Of a stretch of 38,913 bases of DNA, positions 23,574-32,035 are shown piece after piece; within the stretch, counting starts at the first letter, position 1, and every line of letters begins with the position of its first letter. The stretch covers positions 1-38,913 of the forward strand of contig JAICEW010000015.1 in the NCBI GenBank assembly GCA_025923995.1, written 5' to 3'. A program made the translations under genes and the position numbers. The DNA is from Vicinamibacteria bacterium. Its GTDB lineage: Bacteria; Acidobacteriota; Vicinamibacteria; Fen-336. The notes beneath the pieces are model-generated. The model ran no database searches and was not told the origin of the DNA. It worked only from the letters and a program-made list of their open reading frames with translations.

Positions 23574-24317
23574 ATGACCCTTTCCCCACTGGCCTGGAGC
23601 CTCCTGCTGGGCGGCGCCGCCGCCACCGCCAACGTGGTCGGCGGGCTCATCGTGATCGCGCGCAAGCACTGGAACGAGCTGGTCCTCAAGTACTTCATCG
23701 CGCTGGGGGCGGGCTTCATGCTGGCCGCCACCTTCCTCCGCATGCTGCCCGAGTCGCTCTCGCTCTCCAGCCAGGCGCCGCTGCTGATGCTGCTCGGCTA
23801 CTTCGTCGTCCACTTCTTCGAGCACACCATCGCGCCGCATTTCCACTTCGGCGAGGAGGTGCACGACGACCTCATGATGAACCCCGCCGTGGGCTTCTCC
23901 GCCACGGTGGGCCTGTCCACGCACACGTTCTTCGACGGCGTCTCGATCGCGTCCGGCTTCCTGGTCTCGGTGCCGCTGGGCCTGCTGATCTTCTTCGCCG
24001 TCGTGCTGCACAAGCTGCCGGAGGGCTTCACGGTCGCCTCCATCGCCCTCGCGTCCGGCCGCGGCAAGCGCGGCGCGCTCATCTCGGCGTTCGTGCTGGC
24101 GGGCGCCACCCTGGCCGGGGTGGTGTTCATGCACCGCTTCGCGGGGGCCGTGCCGTATGCGCTGCCGCTGTCGACGGGGGTGACGTTCTACGTGGCGGCC
24201 AGCGACCTCATCCCCGAGGTCAACGAGGAGCGCGGCATGGGCATGGCGCTGGTGGTCTTCCTGGGGGTCGCGTTGTTCTACCTGACCGAGCTGGGGCTGG
24301 CGCGTCTGGGCGTTTGA
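23574..24317 (+). CDS. ZIP-family metal transporter
   Basis: 247 residues with about eight membrane helices; moves zinc or other divalent cations into the cytoplasm. The two metal-pathway helices are clear: STHTFFDGVSIASG (His117, Asp121) in helix IV and VVLHKLPEG (His146, Glu150) in helix V. A short His/acidic loop (APHFHFGEEVHDD) before helix IV is typical of the variable loop of the family. ATG at 23574 is the only suitable start; no strong Shine-Dalgarno is visible. Divergent from the exporter operon (83 bp between starts). The M16 genes follow on the same strand with their own promoter beginning at the stop of this gene. Metal specificity cannot be read from the sequence. Confidence 0.93.
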   Translation: MTLSPLAWSLLLGGAAATANVVGGLIVIARKHWNELVLKYFIALGAGFMLAATFLRMLPESLSLSSQAPLLMLLGYFVVHFFEHTIAPHFHFGEEVHDDLMMNPAVGFSATVGLSTHTFFDGVSIASGFLVSVPLGLLIFFAVVLHKLPEGFTVASIALASGRGKRGALISAFVLAGATLAGVVFMHRFAGAVPYALPLSTGVTFYVAASDLIPEVNEERGMGMALVVFLGVALFYLTELGLARLGV

Positions 24318-24341
24318 GGTGCTACCGGCCGCTGGTACGCT
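24314..24341 (+). promoter_or_regulatory. M16 peptidase operon promoter TTGAGG-16-TACGCT
   Basis: TTGAGG (24314-24319), a 16-base spacer and the extended -10 TGG-TACGCT (24333-24341). The start near 24348 leaves a 28-nt leader containing GAGAGG before the ATG at 24376. The -35 overlaps the stop of the ZIP gene. Confidence 0.48.
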
Positions 24342-24375
24342 GCTCGGACCGACACGATTCGAGAGGTCCAAAGCC

Positions 24376-26118
24376 ATGAACGTCCGACGCCTCGCTCCCT
24401 GGGTGCTGCTGCTGGCCGTGCCGGCCGCGGCCGCGGAGAAGCCCCAGATCAACGTGCAGGAGATGACCCTGGGCAACGGGATGCGCTTCCTCCTGTTCGA
24501 GCACCACGAGTCGCCCACGGTGGCGGCGGGCTGGCTGGCCCGCGTGGGCTCGGTCAACGAGCGGCCCGGCATCACCGGCATCAGCCACTTCTTCGAGCAC
24601 ATGATGTTCAAGGGCACGCACGTGATCGGCACCAAGGACATCCAGGCCGACCTCAAGATCATCGAGGAGCAGGAGCAGGTGCGCGAGCAGATGCGCCAGG
24701 AGCTCGAGGTCATGCGCGTCAAGCTCCGCCGCGGCGAGATCCCGGACCTCACCTCGCCCGAGAGCCAGACCGAGAAGTACCGCGAGCTCGACAGGAAGTT
24801 CGACGAGCTGGTCAAGCGGCAGCGCGACAACATCATCAAGGACCACATGGACCAGATCTACACGAGCAACGGCGGCGAGTTCCTGAACGCCAGCACCAAC
24901 GAGGACTCGACCAACTACTTCCTGCGCCTGCCCAGGAACCGCCTGGAGCTGTGGGCCTGGCTGGAGTCGGACCGCCTGCTCAACCCGGTGTTCCGCGAGT
25001 TCTACTCCGAGCGCGACGTGGTGTTCGAGGAGCGCCGGCTGCGCACGGAGTCGACGCCGCTCGGCAAGTACGACGAGGCCTTCAACGCGACCTTCTGGGA
25101 AGCCCACCCCTACGGCTGGCCGGTGGTGGGCTGGGCGTCCGACATCCCCAGCTACACGCTGGCGCAGGCCAGGGACTACTTCGCGACCTACTACGCGCCC
25201 AACAACCTCACGGGCGTGCTGGTGGGCGACTTCAGCACGGCCGAGGTGAAGCCGCTGCTCGAGCGCTACTTCGGGCGCATCCCGGCCGGCAAGACGCAGC
25301 CGCCGCCCGTGGTGACGATGGAGCCGAGGCAGCTCGCGGAGAAGCGCTTCCGCGCCGAGGCCGAGACCTCCCCCACCGTGCGCATGTGGTGGCACGGCGT
25401 GCCCTTCGTGCACAAGGACCGCACCGCGCTCGACCTGCTCACCGACGTCCTCTCCGGGCGCACGGGCCGCCTCTACAAGGGCCTTGTGCTCGGCAAGCAG
25501 GTGGCCAACGAGGCCGGCGCCTCGGTCGACTTCAAGAAGTACGACGGGACCGTCCAGATCGAGGCGGTGGTCAAGGACGGCAAGGAGCCGCGCGCGGTGG
25601 AGGAGGCCGTCGAGGAGGAGATCGCGCGCCTGGCCAGCGAGGACGTGCCGGCCGAGGAGCTGCAGAAGGTCAAGAACCAGGCCAAGGCCAACGCCTACCG
25701 CCGCCTCTCGTCGCCCACCTTCATCATGTTCCAGCTCCTGATCTACGAGGGGCTGGGCGACTGGCGCTACATCAACTCCTACGCCGACGAGGTGGACCGG
25801 GTCACGGCGGCGGACCTCAAGCGCGTGACCGCCCAGCACCTGACGCGCGAGAACCGCACGGTCGGCATCTTCACGCGCAAGGCGGGCGCTCCGCCCGCGG
25901 ACCCGGAGGTCGCGGCGCTGCCGCCGGCGGCGCAGGCCATCGCCCGCCAGGGGCTGCAGCAGATCCAGGCGGAGACGGACGCCGCGACGCTGCGCGAAGG
26001 CCTGGCCCAGCTGGAGCAGGGCCTGGGCGGCGCGCCGCCCGAGGTCAAGCCCGCGCTGGAGCTGATGTTGAAACGCGGCCGCGAGCGACTGGCGGCCCTC
26101 GAGAGCGGAAAGAAGTGA
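24376..26118 (+). CDS. M16 zinc peptidase, catalytic partner
   Basis: 580 residues, periplasmic. A signal peptide (MNVRRLAPWVLLLAVPAAAA) is followed by the M16 fold. The inverted zinc motif HFFEH (71-75) is intact, and a downstream Glu in SERDVVFEE (Glu219 by analogy with pitrilysin Glu169) is the likely third ligand. The HxxEH-to-Glu distance is about 143 residues rather than about 76, because a charged helical insert of some 65 residues (about 90-155) follows the zinc motif. A C-terminal Ala/Gln/Glu-rich helical tail (about 520-580) ends it. ATG at 24376 starts the signal peptide and follows GAGAGG. The next gene, 5 bp on, is its inactive partner; the pair probably forms a heterodimer degrading peptides. 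Confidence 0.94.
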   Translation: MNVRRLAPWVLLLAVPAAAAEKPQINVQEMTLGNGMRFLLFEHHESPTVAAGWLARVGSVNERPGITGISHFFEHMMFKGTHVIGTKDIQADLKIIEEQEQVREQMRQELEVMRVKLRRGEIPDLTSPESQTEKYRELDRKFDELVKRQRDNIIKDHMDQIYTSNGGEFLNASTNEDSTNYFLRLPRNRLELWAWLESDRLLNPVFREFYSERDVVFEERRLRTESTPLGKYDEAFNATFWEAHPYGWPVVGWASDIPSYTLAQARDYFATYYAPNNLTGVLVGDFSTAEVKPLLERYFGRIPAGKTQPPPVVTMEPRQLAEKRFRAEAETSPTVRMWWHGVPFVHKDRTALDLLTDVLSGRTGRLYKGLVLGKQVANEAGASVDFKKYDGTVQIEAVVKDGKEPRAVEEAVEEEIARLASEDVPAEELQKVKNQAKANAYRRLSSPTFIMFQLLIYEGLGDWRYINSYADEVDRVTAADLKRVTAQHLTRENRTVGIFTRKAGAPPADPEVAALPPAAQAIARQGLQQIQAETDAATLREGLAQLEQGLGGAPPEVKPALELMLKRGRERLAALESGKK

Positions 26119-26123
26119 CCGCC

Positions 26124-27587
26124 ATGAAGCGCCTCGCCCTCGCCGTCCCCATCCTGGCCGCGGCGACGCACGTGTTCGCCCAGGCCGTCCCGCCGCACCC
26201 CGACCAGCTCAAGTTCCAGCCCATCACGTACCAGCCGCCCCGCGCGGCCGACCACCGCGTGGTGCTCAAGAACGGCATGGTCGTGTTCATCGCCGAGGAC
26301 CCCACGCTGCCGCTGGTGAACCTGGCGGTCACCGTCCGCACCGGCAGCTACCTGGAGCCGGAGGGCAAGGAGGGGCTCGCAGCGTTCACCGGCGCGCAGA
26401 TCCGACGCGGCGGAACCAGGTCGCTCTCGGCGGAGGAGCTGGACGAGAAGCTCGACTTCCTGGCCGCGCAGGCCGGGACCTCGATCGGCGACACCGCGGG
26501 CACGGCCACGCTCAACTGCCTGGCCGACAACCTGGACCAGTCGCTCGCCGTGTTCGTGGAGATGCTGCGCTTCCCGCGCTTCCAGGAGGACCGCCTGGCG
26601 CTGGCCAAGGAGCAGACGCTCCAGGAGATGAAGAAGCGCAACGACGACACCGGCGACATCGAGCGCTACGAGTGGAACGCGCTGCTCTCGGGCGAGAAGC
26701 ACTACTCCAACCGCTGGAGCACGGAGGCGTCGGTCACGTCGATCACGCGCGACGACATGGCGGCGTTCCACCGCAAGTACTTCCAGCCGGCGGGCATGAT
26801 CGTGGCGGTGGCGGGATCGTTCAAGCGGGCCGACATGCTGCGCAAGCTGGAGAGCGCCTTCTCGAGCTGGCCCAGCACGCGCATGATTGTCCCGCCGCCC
26901 CCGGGCGAGATCTTCCCGGCGGCGCCCGGCCTCTACCGGATGCAGAAGGAGGTCAACCAGGGCCGGGTCTCCATCGGCCTGCCGCTGGTGAAGCGGGACC
27001 ATCCCGACGCGTACGCGCTCGAGGTCATGAACGAGGTCCTGGGCGGGAGCGGGTTCACGTCGCGCATCACGCGGACGGTGCGCTCCAACGAGGGCCTGGC
27101 CTACTCCGCGGGCTCCGCGATGTCCCTGGGCGTGTGGGCGCCCGGCCGCTTCCGGGCCTCGCTCCAGTCCAAGAGCCGGACGGTGTCCTACGCGGCCCAG
27201 CTGGTGATCGAGGAGATCGCCAAGATGCGCGAGGGCACCGTGACCGATGAGGAGCTGCGGACGATCAAGGAGAACCTGATCGCCACCTTCCCCAGCCAGT
27301 TCGCGTCCAAGGCGCAGACCGTGTCCGTGTTCGCGTCGGACGAGTACACGCGGCGGGACCCGACCTACTGGCAGACGTATCGCGACCGCATCCGCGCGGT
27401 CACCGCCGCCGACGTGCAGCGCGTCGCACGCGAGCACCTGGTGCCGGCGAAGATGATCGGCCTGATCGTGGGCGACTTGAAGGAGATCGGAGCCGGCGAC
27501 CCGAAGCACCCGGTGGACCTGGCCGGGATCTTCGCGGGCAAGGTCACGGACCTGCCGCTGCGTGACCCGATGACGATGAAGCGGTAG
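26124..27587 (+). CDS. M16-family non-catalytic partner
   Basis: 487 residues with a signal peptide (MKRLALAVPILAAATHVFA, cut before Gln). The M16 fold is clear (VVLKNGMVVFIAEDP; VRTGSYLEP), but the zinc motif is gone: the aligned region reads AAFTGAQIRR instead of HxxEH. The C-terminal half keeps the substrate-clamp features of non-catalytic M16 subunits (RTVRSNEGLAYSAGS). Paired active and inactive M16 proteins are well known (mitochondrial processing peptidase and bacterial Sphingomonas pairs), and this gene follows its active partner by 5 bp. It should help bind substrate rather than cut. It ends 9 bp from the convergent SGNH hydrolase gene. Confidence 0.94.
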   Translation: MKRLALAVPILAAATHVFAQAVPPHPDQLKFQPITYQPPRAADHRVVLKNGMVVFIAEDPTLPLVNLAVTVRTGSYLEPEGKEGLAAFTGAQIRRGGTRSLSAEELDEKLDFLAAQAGTSIGDTAGTATLNCLADNLDQSLAVFVEMLRFPRFQEDRLALAKEQTLQEMKKRNDDTGDIERYEWNALLSGEKHYSNRWSTEASVTSITRDDMAAFHRKYFQPAGMIVAVAGSFKRADMLRKLESAFSSWPSTRMIVPPPPGEIFPAAPGLYRMQKEVNQGRVSIGLPLVKRDHPDAYALEVMNEVLGGSGFTSRITRTVRSNEGLAYSAGSAMSLGVWAPGRFRASLQSKSRTVSYAAQLVIEEIAKMREGTVTDEELRTIKENLIATFPSQFASKAQTVSVFASDEYTRRDPTYWQTYRDRIRAVTAADVQRVAREHLVPAKMIGLIVGDLKEIGAGDPKHPVDLAGIFAGKVTDLPLRDPMTMKR

Positions 27588-27596
27588 GCGGAGGGG

Positions 27597-28601
27597 CTAG
27601 ACGATCCCCAGCGCGCGCAGCTGGCGCACGATCGTCTCGCTCATCCGCTGGTGGCCCGCAGGGCTCAGGTGCAGCGAGTCGATGAAGGACTCGCCGTTGG
27701 GTGCCACGCCCGTCGTGCCCAGCTCGCCTGGATCGAGCAGGGGCACCTGCAGCTCGCGGGCGGCCGCCTCGAGGGCGTCCGGGTACAGCCGGTCGACGGG
27801 CGGGTCGCCCGCCAGGCGCCGGTGCGGCAGGCCCACGAACACCGGACGGATGCTGCGGGCGCGGCAGGTGGCCACGATGGCGGCCAGGTTCTCGCGGTAG
27901 AGCGCGGGCGGCACGCGGGGCGTCGTGCGCTTCTGCTCCTGCACGCCGCGGACCAGCGCGCGCAGGTACAGGCCCTTGAGGGCGCGATAGATGTACGAGT
28001 GGTCGGCCACGCCCTCGACCGCGTTGAGCGAGCCCAGCCGCCGTTCGTACTCGCGGTCGTCCACCGGCCGCCAGGTGCCGTCGTTCCAGCCGATGCACAC
28101 GAGCGCGACGTCGAACGGCGCCTGGTCCGCCACGCGCGGGACCAGGCCGCGGACCTGGTGGCTCGTGTAGCCGGTCACGCCGGCGTTCACGGCCTCGACC
28201 CCGTCAGGCGCCAGCGCGCGGTCGAGCAGGTACGGGTACGTCTGCTGGTCGCCCACGCCGTAGCCGAACGTGATCGAGTCTCCGAAGCAGGCGACGCGGC
28301 GCGCGCCCGCCCGCCGCGGCCGCGGCTCTTCGCCGCGCAGGCCGAGCGAGCTGATGGTCACCGGGCTGCCCATGAACGCCCCCTGGAAGCCGGGACGCGG
28401 CGACCAGAACAGCTCGGGGTCGGCGCGCATGAACGGCAGGTCGATGTCGGTGTCGATGGCGCGCAGCAGCATGCGCGGCCTCACCGCGGGCCGCACGCCG
28501 ACCAGCCTCAGCAGGCCCTCGGCGGTCGCGAAGAAGGCGGCCACGATCAGCGCCGACAGGACGAGGGATCGTCTCCTGGAGAAGCTCGGCGCCGCGGTCA
28601 T
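27597..28601 (-). CDS. SGNH/GDSL-family hydrolase, membrane-anchored
   Basis: 334 residues. An N-terminal membrane helix (about 13-33) precedes an SGNH esterase domain. Block I is FGDSITFG (Ser109 nucleophile), a glycine follows in VNAGVTGYTS, block III is GWND (Asn173), and DSLH near the end gives Asp308 and His311, completing the catalytic set. Such enzymes remove or transfer acyl groups on lipids, sugars or peptidoglycan; the extracytoplasmic placement suggests an envelope substrate. ATG at 28601 has a -10 TAGACT 12 bases upstream and no clear Shine-Dalgarno. It is divergent from a GT-C-like membrane protein, which points toward surface glycan or lipid modification, as inference only. Confidence 0.9.
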   Translation of the reverse strand: MTAAPSFSRRRSLVLSALIVAAFFATAEGLLRLVGVRPAVRPRMLLRAIDTDIDLPFMRADPELFWSPRPGFQGAFMGSPVTISSLGLRGEEPRPRRAGARRVACFGDSITFGYGVGDQQTYPYLLDRALAPDGVEAVNAGVTGYTSHQVRGLVPRVADQAPFDVALVCIGWNDGTWRPVDDREYERRLGSLNAVEGVADHSYIYRALKGLYLRALVRGVQEQKRTTPRVPPALYRENLAAIVATCRARSIRPVFVGLPHRRLAGDPPVDRLYPDALEAAARELQVPLLDPGELGTTGVAPNGESFIDSLHLSPAGHQRMSETIVRQLRALGIV

Positions 28602-28613
28602 CGTCGAGAGCGG

Positions 28614-28619
28614 AGTCTA
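28614..28619 (-). promoter_or_regulatory. SGNH gene -10 TAGACT
   Basis: TAGACT on the minus strand predicts a start near 28607 and a leader of about six bases. It stands 5 bp from the opposite-facing TATAAT, so the two genes share a compact bidirectional promoter. Confidence 0.42.
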
Positions 28620-28624
28620 GCAGC

Positions 28625-28630
28625 TATAAT
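28625..28630 (+). promoter_or_regulatory. Consensus -10 TATAAT for the GT-C-like gene
   Basis: A perfect TATAAT in very GC-rich DNA. Transcription would begin near 28637, directly before the CTG at 28638 that is the best-placed start codon. No -35 match is visible. Confidence 0.5.
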
Positions 28631-28637
28631 CCGCCGC

Positions 28638-30749
28638 CTGCAGACCGCGTCTCCACCCGTCCGACCCGCGCTGCGCCTGCTCGGGATCTGGCTCGCCTAT
28701 CTCGGGCTCGCCGTCGTCGCCACCTGGCCGCTGGCGCCGCGCGCGGCGGACCACCTGTTCGGCCACGGCACGCCGCCCCTCAACGTGTGGGCCATCGGCT
28801 GGGTGCTGCACCAGCTGCCGCGCGACCCGCTCCACCTCTTCGACGGCAACGCCTTCTACCCCTACCGCTACTCGCTCGCGTACTCCGAGCACCTGTTCGT
28901 GCCGTCGCTGCAGGCGGCGCCGGTCGCCTGGCTCACGGGCAACCTGGTGCTCGCGCACAACGTGGTCTGCCTGCTGACGCTGGCCACGGCCGGCCTCGGC
29001 ATGTACCTGCTGGCGCGCGAGGTGACGGGAAGCGGCGCGGGCGCGTTCGCGGCGGGCGTGCTCTACGCGTTCCACACCTGGAACGTGAACGAGCTGATCC
29101 GCCTGCAGATCCTCTCCAACCAGTGGTTCCCCTTCATGGTGCTCGGCCTGCTGCGCTACTTCCGGCGCCCGGGCTGGCGGCCGGCGCTGGGGGCCGCAGG
29201 CGCCTACGCGGCGCAGAGCCTGAGCTGCATGTACTGGAGCCTCTACGCGCCGCTGCTGGTCGGCCCCGCGATCGCGGTGCTCGCCTGGCGGAAGCGCATG
29301 GGGTGGAGGCCGATCGCGACGCTCGTCGCCGCGTTCGTCCCCGCGGCCGCGCTCACCGTGCTGTTCGCATGGCCCTACGTCGTCAACGGCCGCACGCTCG
29401 GCTTCGCGCGCGGGCTGCCCGACCCGGTCGGGCTCGACCGCTACCTCGACGTGCTGCCGGGCAACCTGCTCTACGAGGCCTGGCTGGGCATCGCCAACAC
29501 CAACCAGGACGCGGCCCACTTCCTCGGCTTCACGGCGATGGCGCTGGCGGTGGTGGGCGCCGGCTGGGGACGATTCCGGGAGGGCGAGTCGCGCGCGCCC
29601 TGGATCGCGCTCGCGGTCGCGGGCCTCCTGCTGGGCCTGGGGCCACGCGTGCTCGTGTACGGCCGCGACCTGGTTCCGGGGCCCTACGCGCTCCTCTTCG
29701 AGTACCTGCCGGGCTTCCATGGCGTGCGCTATCCGGAACGGTTCGCGTTGTTCGCCGTGCTGGGGCTGGGGCCGCTGGTGGCGGCCGGGGTGGCCCGCGT
29801 GGGGCCGCTCGCGACCCGGCTGGGCGGCATCGCCGTCGGGCTGGTGCTGTTCCTCGAGCACCTGTCGATCCCGCTCCCGCTGGTGCCCATCGCGACCGGC
29901 GACCAGGTCCCCGCGGTCCACCGCTGGCTGGGCCGGCAGCCGGACGTGCAGGTGGTGGCGGAAGTGCCGTCGGCCCGCTACCTGATGGAGCGGCTCGACG
30001 CGGAGCCGATGTACCTCTCGACCGTGCACTGGAAGCGGACCGTCCAGGGATTCACCGGCTACTTCCCCCCCGCGTACCACTTCACGCGGTGGCGCCTGTT
30101 CCACTTCCCGGCGCCCGAGAGCCTCGACTTCCTCGAGCGGTTCGGTGTCGACACCGTGGTCGTGCATCCCGGAGCGGACGGATCGGCGCCGGCGCTGCCC
30201 GCATCGCTTCGAACCGAGGGTCCCTTCCCCGGCGGCCACGTCGTGGTGCGGCTGCCCGGCGGCGGCGTGCCCACGTTCGCGCTCACCCCGGGCCCGCCCG
30301 TGGGCGCTTCGGTCGATCCCGCCGGCTGGACACTGCAGGCGTCGCAGCCGGGGGCGCGGCTGGCCGTGGACGGCGATCGGCGCACGGTGTGGGGCACGGG
30401 CAAGGCGGCCCAGCAGCGCGGGGACTTCTACCGCATCGGCTTCCCGCGGCGGACCGCGGTGGCGCGCGTCTCCATCGCGGTCGCGCGCGGGGAGGAGTTC
30501 CCGATGCGCGTGAAGCTGCTGGGCGAGGACGCGCAGCGCGGCTGGGAGGAGATCCCGTTCGACGAGGCGGCCGCCTACGACCGCCTGATGGCGATGCTGC
30601 TGCACCGCCCGCGGGAGGCCGCGCTGGAGCTCGACCTGCTGCCACCGCGCACGCTCACCGGACTGCGCTTGCGGGTGGAGGAGACGGACGCCTTCTCGAT
30701 GCCCTGGAACGTGCCGGAACTGCGCGTCTTCGAGCCGCCGGCGCGGTGA
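28638..30749 (+). CDS. Polytopic GT-C/YfhO-like membrane protein with C-terminal discoidin-like domain
   Basis: About 703 residues if started at CTG 28638. Some 10-12 membrane helices fill residues 10-430; the first periplasmic loop (about 35-75) contains WAIGWVLHQLPRDPLHLF and NAFYPYRYSL, the layout of lipid-linked-sugar glycosyltransferases of GT-C type. A soluble part follows, and residues about 570-700 look like an F5/8 type C (discoidin) sugar-binding domain (VDGDRRTVWGTG; RVSIAVARGEEFP). No ATG, GTG or TTG lies in frame near the N-terminus, and the frame is open upstream only as antisense of the SGNH gene, so the start is uncertain. I infer transfer of a sugar onto a surface molecule; the exact reaction is unknown. 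Confidence 0.78.
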   Translation: MQTASPPVRPALRLLGIWLAYLGLAVVATWPLAPRAADHLFGHGTPPLNVWAIGWVLHQLPRDPLHLFDGNAFYPYRYSLAYSEHLFVPSLQAAPVAWLTGNLVLAHNVVCLLTLATAGLGMYLLAREVTGSGAGAFAAGVLYAFHTWNVNELIRLQILSNQWFPFMVLGLLRYFRRPGWRPALGAAGAYAAQSLSCMYWSLYAPLLVGPAIAVLAWRKRMGWRPIATLVAAFVPAAALTVLFAWPYVVNGRTLGFARGLPDPVGLDRYLDVLPGNLLYEAWLGIANTNQDAAHFLGFTAMALAVVGAGWGRFREGESRAPWIALAVAGLLLGLGPRVLVYGRDLVPGPYALLFEYLPGFHGVRYPERFALFAVLGLGPLVAAGVARVGPLATRLGGIAVGLVLFLEHLSIPLPLVPIATGDQVPAVHRWLGRQPDVQVVAEVPSARYLMERLDAEPMYLSTVHWKRTVQGFTGYFPPAYHFTRWRLFHFPAPESLDFLERFGVDTVVVHPGADGSAPALPASLRTEGPFPGGHVVVRLPGGGVPTFALTPGPPVGASVDPAGWTLQASQPGARLAVDGDRRTVWGTGKAAQQRGDFYRIGFPRRTAVARVSIAVARGEEFPMRVKLLGEDAQRGWEEIPFDEAAAYDRLMAMLLHRPREAALELDLLPPRTLTGLRLRVEETDAFSMPWNVPELRVFEPPAR

Positions 30750-30755
30750 CGCGCG

Positions 30756-31073
30756 TCAGGCCTTCTTGAAGGCCTCGACGAATTCCTTGAGCAGCATCGG
30801 GTTGTTGCTCTTGATGCGGCCCATCAGGAAGTCGGAGGGTCCGGGCGTGTGCTTCCCGCTCCAGACGTTCAGGAACATCTCCTCGCTGGCCTTGAAGAAG
30901 CAGTCGGCGTCCTTGTCGGGCTTGCCCTCGGTCACGGTGCAGCTGTCGGGCGTGAGCGCGACCGTCCACTTCTCGTCCTCGCCCAGAGAGAAGTAGAACG
31001 TCCGCGCCGCCTTGACGGCGCCCTTGTTGAACCGCTTGGGGAGCCCCTTGAAGACGTCGCTGATCTCCGACAT
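30756..31073 (-). CDS. SCP2 sterol-binding-domain protein
   Basis: 105 residues, one small SCP2-like domain with no signal peptide. The order of strands and helices (RTFYFSLGEDEKWTVALTPD; DADCFFKASEEMFLNVWSG; ending SDFLMGRIKSNNPMLLKEF) follows the family, which binds lipids or acyl-CoA in a hydrophobic tunnel. Bacteria generally lack sterols, so the ligand is more likely a fatty acyl compound. ATG at 31073 is chosen because GGAGGT lies 7 bases upstream; a GTG three codons earlier is less likely. Convergent with the GT-C-like gene (6 bp between stops) and divergent from the AIM24-family gene. Role in this cell unknown. Confidence 0.9.
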   Translation of the reverse strand: MSEISDVFKGLPKRFNKGAVKAARTFYFSLGEDEKWTVALTPDSCTVTEGKPDKDADCFFKASEEMFLNVWSGKHTPGPSDFLMGRIKSNNPMLLKEFVEAFKKA

Positions 31074-31133
31074 CGAGGTCACCTCCGCCGGAAACGGGGA
31101 ACATCCGCTCCCCCGCTTCGTCTCGTCCGGCGG

Positions 31134-31142
31134 ATGCTAGCA
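31134..31142 (-). promoter_or_regulatory. SCP2 gene extended -10 TGCTAGCAT
   Basis: TGC-TAGCAT on the minus strand is a full extended -10. The start near 31127 gives a leader of about 54 nt that carries GGAGGT before the ATG. No -35 match is needed or seen. Confidence 0.48.
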
Positions 31143-31147
31143 CGGGA

Positions 31148-31153
31148 TAGACT
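31148..31153 (+). promoter_or_regulatory. AIM24-family gene -10 TAGACT
   Basis: TAGACT on the plus strand predicts a start near 31160 and a leader of about 36 nt with GGGGAG before the ATG at 31196. It is the same hexamer as the SGNH and aminopeptidase -10 elements. Confidence 0.4.
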
Positions 31154-31195
31154 GGAGATCGGCCGCTGTGCTCGCGGCCAGGGGAGCGAAGCGAG

Positions 31196-32035
31196 ATGAA
31201 CTGTACGCAGTGTGGGACCGTCCTGGCGGCCGGCGCGCGCTTCTGCGCGTCGTGCGGGACGCCGGTCGCCGCCGCGGCTCCCGGTTCGCGGCCTTCGGAG
31301 TTCCACGTGATCGGCGACGTCATGCAGGCGGTGGTGATCCCGCTCCAGCCCGGCCACGAGATCCAGGCGGAGCCGGGGGCGCTGCTCTACATGGCGGGCG
31401 ACGTGGAGATGGACAGCAACATGAAGGGCGGCTGGCTGGGCGGCCTCAAGCGCATGGTGGCGGGCGAGAGCCTCTTCATGACGCGCTTCCGCAGCCGCGG
31501 CGGCGGCCAGGTCGCGTTCGCGGCGCCGCACCCGGGCAAGCTCAAGCAGATCGACCTCGATCCCGGCCGCAACTGGCTCTGTCAGCGTGACTCGTTCCTG
31601 TGCGCGACCGAGGGCGTGGACATCAACATCGCGTTCACCAAGCGCCTGGGCGCCGGCTTCTTCGGGGGCGAAGGCTTCATCCTGCAGCGCCTGTCGGGCG
31701 ACGGGACCGTGTTCATCCACGGCGGCGGCAACTTCGTCGAGTTCGACCTGGAGCCGGGCCAGGTGCTGCACGTGGACACGGGCTGCATCGTGGCCTTCGA
31801 GGAACGCGTGCAGTACGACATCCGCTTCGTGGGCGGGTTCAAGAACGCGCTGTTCGGCGGCGAGGGCCTGTTCCTGGCCACGCTGCAGGGACCGGGCAAG
31901 ACCACGCTGCAGACGCTGCCCTTCTCACGCCTGGCCGGACGCATCATCGGCACCACGCGGGAGGGCACGGGCGGCGTCGCGGGCGTGGGCGGCACGCTGC
32001 GCGACCTGGGGAACATCTTCGGGGGCGGCGAGTAG
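31196..32035 (+). CDS. TIGR00266/AIM24-family protein with N-terminal zinc ribbon
   Basis: 279 residues. A zinc ribbon (Cys3, Cys6, Cys17, Cys20) is joined by a short Ala/Pro linker to an AIM24-type beta domain (about 35-265). The domain repeats characteristic pieces such as EPGALLYMAGDVEM, FFGGEGFILQRLSG and the matching LFGGEGLFLATLQG, and ends in a glycine-rich tail. Bacterial members are of unknown function; the mitochondrial AIM24 protein affects inner-membrane organisation. No signal peptide or membrane helix is seen, so it is cytoplasmic or peripheral. ATG at 31196 follows GGGGAGCGAAGCGAG. Convergent with atpF, with a long hairpin between. The family is certain, the role not. Confidence 0.92.
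   Translation: MNCTQCGTVLAAGARFCASCGTPVAAAAPGSRPSEFHVIGDVMQAVVIPLQPGHEIQAEPGALLYMAGDVEMDSNMKGGWLGGLKRMVAGESLFMTRFRSRGGGQVAFAAPHPGKLKQIDLDPGRNWLCQRDSFLCATEGVDINIAFTKRLGAGFFGGEGFILQRLSGDGTVFIHGGGNFVEFDLEPGQVLHVDTGCIVAFEERVQYDIRFVGGFKNALFGGEGLFLATLQGPGKTTLQTLPFSRLAGRIIGTTREGTGGVAGVGGTLRDLGNIFGGGE

Noticed and set aside
23453-23574. Idea that the ZIP gene starts upstream, around 23433
   Set aside because: That stretch lies on the opposite strand of the tolC signal peptide and promoter; the ZIP helices begin after ATG 23574.
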